Positions 17,954-28,518 of a DNA stretch of 44,580 nt are shown here, piece after piece. How positions within the stretch are numbered: the first letter of the stretch is position 1; each line of letters begins with the position of its first letter. The notes under the pieces were generated by a model. That model was given only the letters and a program-made list of their open reading frames with translations. It was not told where the DNA came from and made no database searches. The stretch comes from Actinomycetes bacterium (GTDB lineage: Bacteria > Actinomycetota > UBA4738): contig JAJYHN010000139.1 in assembly GCA_021784765.1 (NCBI GenBank), positions 1-44,580 of the forward strand, read 5' to 3'. The position numbers and the translations under genes were made by a program.

Positions 17954-18586
17954 TCACGAGTGCCCTGGGTCTTGCGACAGGACCGTGGTGAGCGATAGGC
18001 ACGGCACTTCGTACGAAGCCGGCCGGAGCACGGGGGCGGTGGTGACAACGGGCTGCACGAGTGTCTCGGGAATCACCTGGCGAAACGACCGAGCGCCGAC
18101 TCGGTAGTAGACGACTTCGTTGCGAACAACGAGGCGCCCAGGGCGCAGCGCTCGAAGAACCAGCAGGATTCTGCTCGTTGCTCCCGGTCGGAGCGTGAAT
18201 GGTGCGGCGGCGAGTGGCTGGACGCGACAGGTATGCGCGAAGAACCAGACGGGGGGAGATGCGACGTACCTGCCCCCGGGGACGCTTCGTGCGCCATTGG
18301 GATTGTCCACCGTGTACTCGATGCGTTCGACGGCGACCACAGTTCCCAGCCCGACGCCGGACAGGGCGATCCGCTGAACCGTCAGCGAGTTGGACGAGAC
18401 GTTGTGGAGCACGGGATCGAGCCATATCCACTGGGCGCCGGGGCGAACGGGCGGGAGGGAATCGGTCAGTGGATACGAGTGCTGGAGAGCATCGCCGGAC
18501 ATCAGAGACGGCCCACACGCGGGGGTCGCCGCCAGCAACGCGGCAGCCCCCGCGTACAGCACGACCCCGACGAGTCGCCTCTTCAC
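17954..18586 (-). CDS. Putative secreted protein/lipoprotein (210 aa)
   Basis: GTG start: MKRRLVGVVLYAGAAALLAATPACGPS; start overlaps upstream ORF stop (GTGA). Confidence 0.65.
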   Translation of the reverse strand: MKRRLVGVVLYAGAAALLAATPACGPSLMSGDALQHSYPLTDSLPPVRPGAQWIWLDPVLHNVSSNSLTVQRIALSGVGLGTVVAVERIEYTVDNPNGARSVPGGRYVASPPVWFFAHTCRVQPLAAAPFTLRPGATSRILLVLRALRPGRLVVRNEVVYYRVGARSFRQVIPETLVQPVVTTAPVLRPASYEVPCLSLTTVLSQDPGHS

Positions 18587-18970
18587 GAGAGACAGCTTGC
18601 CTGCACGAGGTCAGTGACCGTGTAGCCGGAGCTCGTTCCCCACAGGTACCGATGCTGACCGCACCCTGACACGCCCGTCCATGTCTCCGTGGTGATCTGA
18701 TCATACATGGCCTTCGAGGACAAGCTGACCCCTTCGATGCTGAACGAGCCGCCCCATGTGTGCTTGGGTCCCGCTGCTTCGGGTGATGGTCTCGCCCACC
18801 AGCAGGACGTGAGCGTACGTCGCGATGAAGCTCGGAACGCTGTACGTATCCACTCCTGACGGCGGATTCCCGTAGTCACCTTCCCAGTAGAGCGGATCCC
18901 AGTAGTACCAGTGAATGCAGACGTGGTCGCACTGGACGGCCAGGTACTCGCGGAACCAGTAGCTGTGCAC
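18583..18970 (-). pseudogene. Frameshifted, apparently N-terminally truncated gene
   Basis: Reading continues across two frames: VHSYWFREYLAVQCDHVCIHWYYWDPLYWEGDYGNPPSGVDTYSVPSFIATYAHVLLVGETITRSS | GPKHTWGGSFSIEGVSLSSKAMYDQITTETWTGVSGCGQHRYLWGTSSGYTVTDLVQASC*; shift near GGGACCC (~18772-18783). Confidence 0.6.
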
Positions 18971-19023
18971 GAGTTCGTCGTCGGGGCCCGTCCGTGCGCC
19001 CGGGGGCGCGCCGCGTTCGCCCG

Positions 19024-20694
19024 TCAGTCGCAGACGGCGCCGCGGCTCGCGGAGCTCACGAGCCTCGCGTACTTCGCCAGGGCGCCGCGCTCGTAGCGAG
19101 GGGCCGGGGCCTTCCACCCCTCGCGCCGGCGGGCGAGCTCGGCGTCGTCGACCTCGATGTCCAGGCGCCGGGCGTCGACGTCGAGCGAGATCGCGTCGCC
19201 CTCGTGCACGAGCGCGATCGGTCCGCCGACGACCGCCTCGGGCGCCACGTGGGCGATAGAGAAGCCGTGGGTCGCGCCGCTGAACCGTCCGTCGGTCACG
19301 AGCATCACGTCGCGGCCGAGCCCGGCACCGAACACCGCGGCGGTCACGGCCAGCATCTCGGGCATGCCGGGCGCCCCCTTCGGGCCCTCGTTCCGGATCA
19401 CGATCACGTCGCCGCGCTCGATCCGCCCGCCGGTCACCGCCTCGAACGCGTCCTGCTCGGAGTCGAACACCCGGGCGCGCCCGCGGAAGCTCAGGCCCTC
19501 CATGCCGACGACCTTCGCGACGGCGCCCTCCGGGGCGAGGGAGCCGCGCAGGATCGCCATGCCGCCGTAGGGGTGGATGGGCTCGGCCATCGGCCGGACG
19601 ACGTCGCCGTCGGGCCCGCCCGGCGAGAGTGCCGCGAGGTTCTCCGCCACGGTCCTGCCGCTGACGGTCAGCGCGTCGCCGTGCAGCAGCCCCGCGTCCA
19701 GCAGCTCCCTCATCAGCACCGGCACGCCGCCGACCCGGTCGAGGTCGGCCATGACGAACCGCCCGGCCGGGCGCAGGTCGCCGATGTGCGGGGTGCGCCG
19801 GCTGATGCGGTCGAAGTCGTCGATGTCGAGGTCGACCTCGGCCTCGTGCGCGATCGCGAGCAGGTGCAGCACGGCGTTCGTCGAGCCGCCGCAGGCCATC
19901 ACCAGCGTGATCGCGTTCTCGAAGGCCTCGCGGGTCATGATCTGGCGGGGCCGGATGCCGGCGCGCAGCAGGTCCACGACCGCGGCGCCGGATGCGCGCG
20001 CGAACGCGTCGCGACGCGCGTCGACCGCCGGCGGCGAGGCGCTCCCCGGCAGCGACATCCCGAGCCCCTCGGCCGCGACGGCCATCGTGTTCGCCGTGTA
20101 CATGCCGGCGCACGAGCCGGGCCCGGGACAGGCGTGCGCCTCGACGTCGTGCAGCTCGCCGTCGCTCATGGTCCCGGCGGCGTTCGCGCCGACGGCCTCG
20201 AACACGTCCTGGATCGTGAGGTCCCTGCCCCGGAGGTGCCCGGGAAGGATCGTGCCGCCGTACAGGAACACCCCCGGCAGGTTCAGCCGGGCGGTGGCCA
20301 TCAGCATGCCCGGCAGGCTCTTGTCGCAGCCGGCGATCGTCACCACGCCGTCGAACCGCTCGGCGTGCATGACCAGCTCGACGGCATCGGCGATGTTCTC
20401 GCGACTGACCAGCGAGGCCCGCATGCCGACGGTGCCCATCGCGATCCCGTCCGAGACGGCGATCGTCGTGAACTCGACCGGGACGGCGGCGCCGGTCTCG
20501 CGCACGCCCTCCTTGGCGACCGCGGCCAGGCGGTCGAGGTGGATGTTGCAGGGCGTCACTTCGTTCCACGCGGAGGCGACGCCGACCTGGGCCTTGGCGA
20601 AGTCCCCGTCCCCGAACCCGACCGCGCGCAGCATCGCCCGCGCCGGCGCGCGCTCGGTGACGTCGGTGCTGCGGGGCCGCATCGGGTCGCTCAT
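19024..20694 (-). CDS. ilvD: Dihydroxy-acid dehydratase
   Basis: [100 protein letters not shown]. Confidence 0.95.
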   Translation of the reverse strand: MSDPMRPRSTDVTERAPARAMLRAVGFGDGDFAKAQVGVASAWNEVTPCNIHLDRLAAVAKEGVRETGAAVPVEFTTIAVSDGIAMGTVGMRASLVSRENIADAVELVMHAERFDGVVTIAGCDKSLPGMLMATARLNLPGVFLYGGTILPGHLRGRDLTIQDVFEAVGANAAGTMSDGELHDVEAHACPGPGSCAGMYTANTMAVAAEGLGMSLPGSASPPAVDARRDAFARASGAAVVDLLRAGIRPRQIMTREAFENAITLVMACGGSTNAVLHLLAIAHEAEVDLDIDDFDRISRRTPHIGDLRPAGRFVMADLDRVGGVPVLMRELLDAGLLHGDALTVSGRTVAENLAALSPGGPDGDVVRPMAEPIHPYGGMAILRGSLAPEGAVAKVVGMEGLSFRGRARVFDSEQDAFEAVTGGRIERGDVIVIRNEGPKGAPGMPEMLAVTAAVFGAGLGRDVMLVTDGRFSGATHGFSIAHVAPEAVVGGPIALVHEGDAISLDVDARRLDIEVDDAELARRREGWKAPAPRYERGALAKYARLVSSASRGAVCD

Positions 20695-20820
20695 CGGTCA
20701 CTCCTTCGTGGTCGGGCCGGGGCGCGCGGCGCGGGCGTTCGCGGGCGCGACGTGCAAGGAGTGTACGGGCGACGCCCCGTGCGCGCGAGCGTGGCCCCGA
20801 GTTCGCCGGGCCGGCATACG

Positions 20821-22071
20821 ATGGGCTCCATGACCGGGCGGCCGACGCACGTGATCGTGGGGGCGAGCCTTGCGGGCACGGCGGCCGCCGGGGCGCTCCG
20901 CCGGGAGGGGTTCGACGGCCGCGTCGTCCTCGTTGGCGACGAGCCCGATCCGCCGTACGAGCGCCCGCCGCTCTCCAAGGAGTACCTCCGCGGCGAGAAG
21001 CCCGCCGAGGACCTCCGTCTTCGTGAGGAGGGCTGGTGGGACGAGAACGACGTCGAGCTGCGCCTCTCGACCCGTGTGGTGCGCCTGGACCCGGCCGCCC
21101 GCGAGGTCGAGCTCTCGGACGGCGAGCGGCTCGGCTACGACCGCCTCCTGCTCGCGACCGGCGCCCGCAACCGCCCGCTCTCGATGCCCGGCGGCGGCCT
21201 CGCGGGCGTCTTCCAGCTCCGGACGCTCGAGGACGCCGACCGGCTCCGCGAGGCCTCGCGGGCGGGCGCGCGGGCCGTCGTGGTCGGCGCCGGGTTCATC
21301 GGCATGGAGGTCGCCGCCTCGCTCCGCTCGCTCGGCCTGGACGTCACGGTGGTCGAGGTCTTCGAGGCCCCGCTCGTGCGCGCGATCGGCGCCGAGATGG
21401 GTCGGGTGCTCGAGGCCATCCACCGTGATCGTGGGGTGGCGTTCCGCTTCGGTGAGGGCGTCGAGCGGCTGGAGGGCGACGGTCGCGTCGGCCGGGTGGT
21501 GACGACCGGCGGGGAGGCGATCGATGCCGACCTGGTGGTCGCCGGCGTCGGCGTACGACCGAACGCCGAGCTCGCCGAGGACGCCGGGCTCCCGGTCGAC
21601 AATGGGATCCTGGTGAACGAGCGGCTCGAGACGAACCTCCCCGGCGTCTTCGCGGCCGGCGACGTCGCCAACCACGAGCACCCGGTGTTCGGGCGGCGGA
21701 TTCGCGTCGAGCACTTCGACAACGCGAGCCGCATGGGGGCCGCCGCCGCGGGGAACATGCTCGGCAGGGGGGCGTCCTTCGACGATGCGCACTGGTTCTG
21801 GTCGGACCAGTACGAGCACACGATCGACCACGCCGGCTTCGCACCCGAGTGGGACCAGGTGGTCGTCCGCGGCAGCGTGGAGGAGCGGGACTTCGTCGCG
21901 TTCTACCTGAAGGACGGCCTGCTGCGGGCGGCGTTCGGCGTCGATCGCGGGCGCGACGTGCGCAGGGCGCGGGACCTGATCAGGGCGGGGCGGCCGGTGG
22001 ACCCGGAGCGGCTGCGCGACCCGGAGGTCGACCTGAAGAAGCTCGCGAGCGACCTGGCCGCGAACGCGTGA
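20821..22071 (+). CDS. FAD/NAD(P)-dependent oxidoreductase (ferredoxin reductase type)
   Basis: HVIVGASLAGTAAAGALRREGFDGRVVLVGDEPDPPYERPPLSKEYL; VVVGAGFIGMEVAASLRSLGLDVTVVE; GVFAAGDVANHEHPVFGRRIRVEHFDNA. Start may be ATG 20830. Confidence 0.9.
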   Translation: MGSMTGRPTHVIVGASLAGTAAAGALRREGFDGRVVLVGDEPDPPYERPPLSKEYLRGEKPAEDLRLREEGWWDENDVELRLSTRVVRLDPAAREVELSDGERLGYDRLLLATGARNRPLSMPGGGLAGVFQLRTLEDADRLREASRAGARAVVVGAGFIGMEVAASLRSLGLDVTVVEVFEAPLVRAIGAEMGRVLEAIHRDRGVAFRFGEGVERLEGDGRVGRVVTTGGEAIDADLVVAGVGVRPNAELAEDAGLPVDNGILVNERLETNLPGVFAAGDVANHEHPVFGRRIRVEHFDNASRMGAAAAGNMLGRGASFDDAHWFWSDQYEHTIDHAGFAPEWDQVVVRGSVEERDFVAFYLKDGLLRAAFGVDRGRDVRRARDLIRAGRPVDPERLRDPEVDLKKLASDLAANA

Positions 22072-22130
22072 CGCGGGCTGCCGGCGCGGCTGGCCGGCGC
22101 GCCGCGGCGGGACGGACGAAAGGGGTGGAC

Positions 22131-23149
<1,019 letters not shown>

Positions 23150-23153
<4 letters not shown>

Positions 23154-24574
23154 GCCTGAAGCCCGCCGATCCCCAGGCGATCGTGATCTTCGGCGCCTCG
23201 GGCGACCTCACCAAGCGCAAGCTCCTGCCGGCGTTCTGGCACCTGTTCGTGGAGGGCCTGCTGCCCTCGGGGTTCGCGATCGTCGGGTACGCGCGAACCG
23301 AGATGCACGACCGCGACTGGATCGAGTACGTGCGCGACGCGATCCACGAGTTCGGCAAGGTCGACCCGTCCGGCGAGCCGTGGGACGAGTTCGCGAAGGC
23401 GCTCTCGTACCTGCCGGGCGAGTTCGACTCCGAGCGGGCGATGGACCACCTGCGGGGCCACCTCGCCTCGGTCGACCGGCGCCGGCACACGGCCGGCGGG
23501 CGCTTCTACTACTGCGCGACGCCGCCGGCCGCCTACCCGTCGATCGTGCGGCGTCTCGGCGAGAGCGAGCTGCACGGCAACGCGAAGATCGTGATCGAGA
23601 AGCCGTTCGGCCGCGACCTGCCGAGCGCACACGATCTGAACGACGAGCTGCACGCGGTCTTCGACGAGTCCCAGATCTTCCGCATCGACCACTACCTCGG
23701 CAAGGAGACCGTGCAGAACATCCTGGCGTTCCGGTTCGCCAACGGCATGTTCGAGCCGATCTGGAACCGCCGCTACATCGGCAGCGTGCAGATCACGGTC
23801 GCCGAGGAGATCGGCATCGAGGGGCGCGGGCAGTTCTACGAGGAGACCGGGACCATTCGCGACATGGTCGCGACCCACCTCTTCCAGGTGATGACGTTCA
23901 TCGGCATGGAGCCGCCGGTGAGCTTCGAGCCCGACCGGCTGCGCGACGAGAAGGTCAAGGTGCTGCGCGCGATGAGCCTGTGCGACCCGTCGAAGGTCGT
24001 GCGGGGGCAGTACGCCGGCTACCGGGCCGAGCCCGACGTGTCGAAGGACTCGCAGGGCGAGACCTTCGCCGCGATGGAGCTCGAGGTCGACAGCTGGCGG
24101 TGGGCTGGGGTTCCCTTCTACCTTCGGACCGGAAAGAACCTGAGGCGGAAGGACACCGAGGTCACCCTGTCGTTCCGCGACGTGCCCTACAACCTGTGGA
24201 GGGGCGTCGACGCCGCGCCGCTCGCGCGCGACCACCTCACGATCCACATCCAGCCGCACGAGGGCATCACCCTTGCGATGAACGTGAAGAAGCCGGGGCC
24301 GGGGCTGGCGTTCGACCGCGCGACGATGGACTTTGCCTACGACCGGCGGTTCGAGGCGCCGCTCGCCGAGGCCTACGAGCTGCTGCTGCTCGAGGCGATG
24401 GAGGGTGACCACACGCTCTTCACGCGCGAGGACGAGGTCGAGCGCGCGTGGGAGATCCTGCAGCCGGTGCTGGACGATCCGCCGCCGGTGGTGTTCTACG
24501 AGAAGGGGTCGTGGGGCCCGAAGGAGGCCGACGAGCTCATCGCCCCCCACGTCTGGCACGTGTCCAGGCGCTAG
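23150..24574 (+). CDS. zwf: Glucose-6-phosphate 1-dehydrogenase
   Basis: GTG start overlapping gnd TGA; IVIFGASGDLTKRKLLPAFWHLF; VIEKPFGRDLPSAHDLN; FRIDHYLGKETVQNILAFRFAN. Confidence 0.95.
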
Positions 24575-24635
24575 GGGAGATCCGGCCCAGTGGCTCGCCG
24601 CGGCTCGCCGCCGACCGACGCCGCGATTCGGAAGG

Positions 24636-24676
24636 GTACATGCAAGATACATGTATGTCATGCATATCGCATGTAC
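24636..24676. promoter_or_regulatory. Palindromic operator/promoter of vapBC-type TA locus
   Basis: GTACATGC (24636-24643) and GCATGTAC (24669-24676) perfect 8-bp inverted repeat around related ACATGT/ATGCAT cores; locally AT-rich; -10-like TACACT at 24674-24679. Confidence 0.65.
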
Positions 24677-24686
24677 ACTTCCACGT

Positions 24687-24917
24687 ATGACGAAGTCGGT
24701 CCAGATCCGCAACGTGCCCGCCGAGGTGCACCGAACGCTGCGGGCTCGCGCCGCCGCCGCCGGGCAGTCTCTGTCCGACTACCTCCTGGCCGAGATGGTC
24801 CGCATCGCGGAGCGTCCGCCCGTGGCGGACGTGCTGGCTCGGGCCGGTGCGCGGGCGGGCGGGACGAGCGGGTCGAGCATCGTGCGGGCCGTGCGCTCGG
24901 GTCGCGACCGGGCGTGA
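24687..24917 (+). CDS. VapB/FitA-like ribbon-helix-helix antitoxin
   Basis: MTKSVQIRNVPAEVHRTLRARAAAAGQSLSDYLLAEMVRIAERPPVADVLAR..., classical FitA-like N-terminal RHH; in-frame ATG 24687 within listed ORF. Confidence 0.85.
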   Translation: MTKSVQIRNVPAEVHRTLRARAAAAGQSLSDYLLAEMVRIAERPPVADVLARAGARAGGTSGSSIVRAVRSGRDRA

Positions 24918-25315
24918 TCGTCGTCGACACGTCGGCGGTTCTCTCGGCCCTGGCGGGCCGGCCTCGGGACGACCGGCTCGTGTCGCGCCTCGCGGGCGAC
25001 GGCGATCTCCACGCGCCCCACCTCATCGACGTCGAGGTCGTCCATGCCTTGCGCCGGCTCGTCGGGATGCGCGCGCTGACGCAGGAGCGTGCCGAGGACG
25101 TACGGTCGGACTTCGCGGACCTCCCCATCGTCCGCTACCCGCACCAGCCGCTGGCCGATCGGATTTGGGAGCTCCGGCACAACCTCTCCGCGTACGACGC
25201 CGCGTTCGTCGCGCTGGCCGAGGCGCTCAGTGTTCCTCTGGTCACCTGCGACGCGCGCCTGGGGCGAGCGACCGGGCACGAAGCTCGCGTCGAGGTGTTC
25301 GCGGGTCGAAGGTGA
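24914..25315 (+). CDS. vapC: VapC-like PIN-domain toxin ribonuclease
   Basis: GTG start overlapping antitoxin TGA: VIVVDTSAVLSALAGRP...HLIDVEVVHALRRL...SAYDAAFVALAEALSVPLVTCDARL; conserved PIN acidic residues. Confidence 0.88.
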   Translation: MIVVDTSAVLSALAGRPRDDRLVSRLAGDGDLHAPHLIDVEVVHALRRLVGMRALTQERAEDVRSDFADLPIVRYPHQPLADRIWELRHNLSAYDAAFVALAEALSVPLVTCDARLGRATGHEARVEVFAGRR

Positions 25316-25328
25316 GTCGCGCTCGGTC

Positions 25329-26389
25329 TCACCGGCGGCTCGCGAGGAAGCCGGCCAGGTGCCACACGAGGACGCTAAGGAACGGGAGGACCAGCCAGGC
25401 GAGCAGCCGCGGCCGGAGGCGCAACAGGAGCACGGAGAGAAGCCCGACGATCACGAGCTTGCCCGGGAGCCCGATCAGGCGCGCGACGGGATTGCTCTCG
25501 ACCGCTCCCTCGCCGTGCAGGGCGAGTCGCGTGGAGAGAGCGTCACCCACGTTCAAGGCGTTGAGCGCGACGAGCGCGACCGTCGGCGTCCGCTGCAGCA
25601 AGACGATGGCCTGCGTGAGCGGAGCCCATGCGGCGGCGATCGCGGGCATGATGAGGTAGGGAGCCACCTGGGTGAGCCCGGATGAGATGCCGAACCAGTC
25701 GAGTCCGTATCCGAAAGGGAAGGGTGGCCAGCCGGTCCAGAGCAGGCCGGGACCAAGACAAGGGTCCACGCCCACCGGGGCCGGAGGGTCCCGAGCAGCG
25801 CCCCGAAGAGGAAGAGCGGCGGGACCGTCAGGCAAGGGTCGCCCATCCGGGCCCGGACGGGGACGCCGTCACCTGCCAGGCCCAGACGAGCGCCCACGTT
25901 GCGAACCCTGCGAGGCCGAGGCTTGCGGCGCGCAAGCCGAGGGGGGAAGAGTCCAGCGCAGCCCGCCGGGGTGCCGCTCCAGCCCTCACCGACGGCCGTG
26001 GGCATCCTGCCCGTGACGGCGCAGTTCGTGTCGGCCCACCCAAGGACCAGCGGTCCGAGGGTGTAGGCGACGGCCGGGGCGAAGAACCACCGTCGGCGGC
26101 CCGCCAGCACCAGCGTCGCACCGGCGAGCAGCAGCGCCGCGAACCGGGCGACGTCCGCCTCCATCTGGCCGCGTACCGCGGCCCAGGACACCACCAGCCG
26201 TTCGGTCACGGCACCGGGTGACTGGACCCAGGCGGCGTTCAGCGCGCGATCGGCGTGGAACTGCATCGTCGCGAAGACAGCCAGGCTGGCGACCCCCGCG
26301 ACAACCGGAGGCCACCGGGCCTGCGCCGTCGCGCGTAGCCACCGGATCGGTGCGGCAGTGGTGGCGGTGGAGAGCGGGGGCGGCCTCAT
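25329..26389 (-). pseudogene. Multi-frameshifted membrane protein gene (C-terminal DUF5658-like)
   Basis: Hydrophobic membrane-protein sequence moves between minus frames: ...AVTGRMPTAVGEGWSGTPAGCAG | LDSSPLGLRAASLGLAGFATWALVWAWQVTAS | MGDPCLTVPPLFLFGALLGTLRPRWAWTLVLVP | GLLWTGWPPFPFGYGLDWFGISS...ALNVGDALSTRLALHGEGAVESNPVARLIGLPGKLVIVGLLSV. Confidence 0.6.
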
Positions 26390-26859
26390 CGACGACCGCC
26401 GGAGGTGGGCTCGTCGGGCGGAGCGTCGCGCTTGGCGGGGCGCCAGATCGCATGGAGGCCGACGGCGACGATCGCGAGCGCCGGCCCGAGGCCGACCGAG
26501 CCGTAGGCGACCCATGCGCGAACCCCGCCGGAGGCACGGAGGGGCCACAGGAAGATCCACATCACCGCGAGCGCGGCGAGCACCACGAGGGCGCTGAGCG
26601 CCAGGCGCCCTGCGAACCCGAACGAGGTCGGCGTGGCGCCGGTCCGCGTCGACACCTCCGGCGCCAGGCGCTCTGGTCCGGGGTCGAGGCGCGGGGGTGG
26701 CCGTGATCCGGGGCCGCCTCGGACCGCAGGGCCCCTGGTCGGGGTCGGCACGTCGACCCGGGTCAGGCAGCGCGGGCACCACGTCATCGCCTCCGGCACG
26801 ATCCCCCCACACGAGCGGCAGGTCTGGCCGCGGGTCTCACCGCCCTCGTTCACCTGCAT
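26386..26859 (-). CDS. Zinc-ribbon, two-TM membrane protein (157 aa)
   Basis: CRSCGGIVPEAMTWCPRC zinc ribbon; TM segments LALSALVVLAALAVMWIFLWPL and WVAYGSVGLGPALAIVAVGLHAIW; stop overlaps ATG of downstream gene. Confidence 0.72.
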   Translation of the reverse strand: MQVNEGGETRGQTCRSCGGIVPEAMTWCPRCLTRVDVPTPTRGPAVRGGPGSRPPPRLDPGPERLAPEVSTRTGATPTSFGFAGRLALSALVVLAALAVMWIFLWPLRASGGVRAWVAYGSVGLGPALAIVAVGLHAIWRPAKRDAPPDEPTSGGRR

Positions 26860-26958
26860 CCGGCACCTCTTCGGACCATGTCCTTCTGCATCGGCAGAGG
26901 CGGGACGCGGGGAGAGCCCGATGTGCGGGCGTGTGGAACGGGCCGGATCGTCGCGCGG

Positions 26959-28518
26959 CTATGCGCCGACGACGGGGGCCCCGAGCGACGGGGACGGCTC
27001 CTCGGGTGCCGCGGACGCCGCAACCGGTTCGGGCCCGCCGCCGCCCGCCGCCCGCCGCCCGGCGATCCGGAGCGCGAGGATCCAGGCGCCGAGGGCCCCG
27101 GCAGGGGCCAGCAGCGGGATCGAGGGAAGCAGGTAGCGGTAGTCGAACATCGAGGTCGCCATCGCCGTCAGCGCCAAACCGGCTCCGGAGAGCGTGTAGA
27201 GCAGGACCTCCGCGCGGAGCCGCCTCGGCGCCGCGCGCCGCAGCCCCACCGCGCCGGCCCCGAGGCCGAGCGCGATGCAGAGCGCGAGCAGCGGTCCGGG
27301 GGTGTAGCCGGCACGCTGGTAGGCGATCAACGCCTGGGCGACCGGGCGGTCGATGCGCGTCGTGGGCGGCACCGGCGGCCCGAAGCGTCGCTGGGCGCGC
27401 AGCGCCGCCCTGCGCTGGTCGGGCACCGACAGCCCGAACTGCCACATGCGAACCGGCTCCTGCCACCTTCCGGTGCGGTGCCCAGGCGCGAGCAGGTGCA
27501 GGAAGTCCGCGCCGACCACCCGCGCGAAGGTCAGCGGCTGGTGGCGCAGGACCGCGAGCGAGAACTGGAGGAGCGCGCGGTCCCTCGTGATCCCCTTCGG
27601 CGGGCGGACGTGCGACGCGGGAGAGGCCGCGTTCCACACGTACCAGTTGGGTCCGGGCCGATCGGCCGGCGGCATCGCCGGACAGAGCATGCGCTCGTAG
27701 GCCGGGATCGCGAGGCCCTGGCACGTGGCGAAGTCGACGACGCGTCCGTACAGGAAGTGGCCGTCGAAGCTCGTGATCGTGTAGCGGCGGTGGTAGTGGT
27801 GGAACCATCCCGCGTACAGGCCGATCGGCAACGCGAACGCGACGACCAGCGCAACGGCCCGAGCCCCTCCGAGCCGTGTGCCCAGCACGAACAGCAGCGC
27901 GGGGGCGATCAGCACGATGCCGACCGTGCGGGCGAGGGTCGCGAGCGCCAGCAGCAGCCCGGCCGTCGCGACCACCGTGACCGGCGGCCGGCGCCACCAC
28001 ACCAGCAACGCGAAGGCCGTTCCGACGAGGACGTCGAACATGGTCTCGGCCATGACGTACTGCTCGAGGTCGATCAGGTAGGCGTCGAGCAGCAGCGGCG
28101 CCGCCCCGAGGGCGGCGAGCCACGCCGGGAGCCCCAACCGCCGCAGCACCGCGTACGCGAGGACGCCGAGCGCGAGCCCCAGCAGGTGCTGGAACGCCGG
28201 CACCACCGCGAGATGCCCGCCCCCGAGGGCGAGCAGCACCTTCAGCAGGGCCGGGTAGGCCGCCGGGCGGAGCCCGTTGGGGATCAGCCGGTGGGCGTTG
28301 TGCAGGTAGTAGTAGGAGTCCCCGTAGAAGAGCAGCGCCGGGCGGTAGCCGAGCGAGGCCATGGCCCGAAGGACGGCCCCTGCCGCGAACAGGACCAGGA
28401 ACAGCCAGTGCCGCCGGGCGAGCGCGGCGGCGCCGCTCGTCCGGCGGACCGACGCGCGGGTCCCGGCGTTCGTCGCCGGCGGGCCGGGCGGCGAGAGGGT
28501 GGCCTCAGGCCGCGGCAC
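26959..28518 (-). CDS. Polytopic glycosyltransferase (GT39/ArnT-like dolichyl-phosphate mannosyltransferase superfamily)
   Basis: Many TM helices; FYGDSYYYLHNAHRLIPNGLRPAAYPALLKVLLALGG N-terminal loop typical of GT-C enzymes; adjacent to GT2. Confidence 0.72.
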   Translation of the reverse strand: MPRPEATLSPPGPPATNAGTRASVRRTSGAAALARRHWLFLVLFAAGAVLRAMASLGYRPALLFYGDSYYYLHNAHRLIPNGLRPAAYPALLKVLLALGGGHLAVVPAFQHLLGLALGVLAYAVLRRLGLPAWLAALGAAPLLLDAYLIDLEQYVMAETMFDVLVGTAFALLVWWRRPPVTVVATAGLLLALATLARTVGIVLIAPALLFVLGTRLGGARAVALVVAFALPIGLYAGWFHHYHRRYTITSFDGHFLYGRVVDFATCQGLAIPAYERMLCPAMPPADRPGPNWYVWNAASPASHVRPPKGITRDRALLQFSLAVLRHQPLTFARVVGADFLHLLAPGHRTGRWQEPVRMWQFGLSVPDQRRAALRAQRRFGPPVPPTTRIDRPVAQALIAYQRAGYTPGPLLALCIALGLGAGAVGLRRAAPRRLRAEVLLYTLSGAGLALTAMATSMFDYRYLLPSIPLLAPAGALGAWILALRIAGRRAAGGGGPEPVAASAAPEEPSPSLGAPVVGA

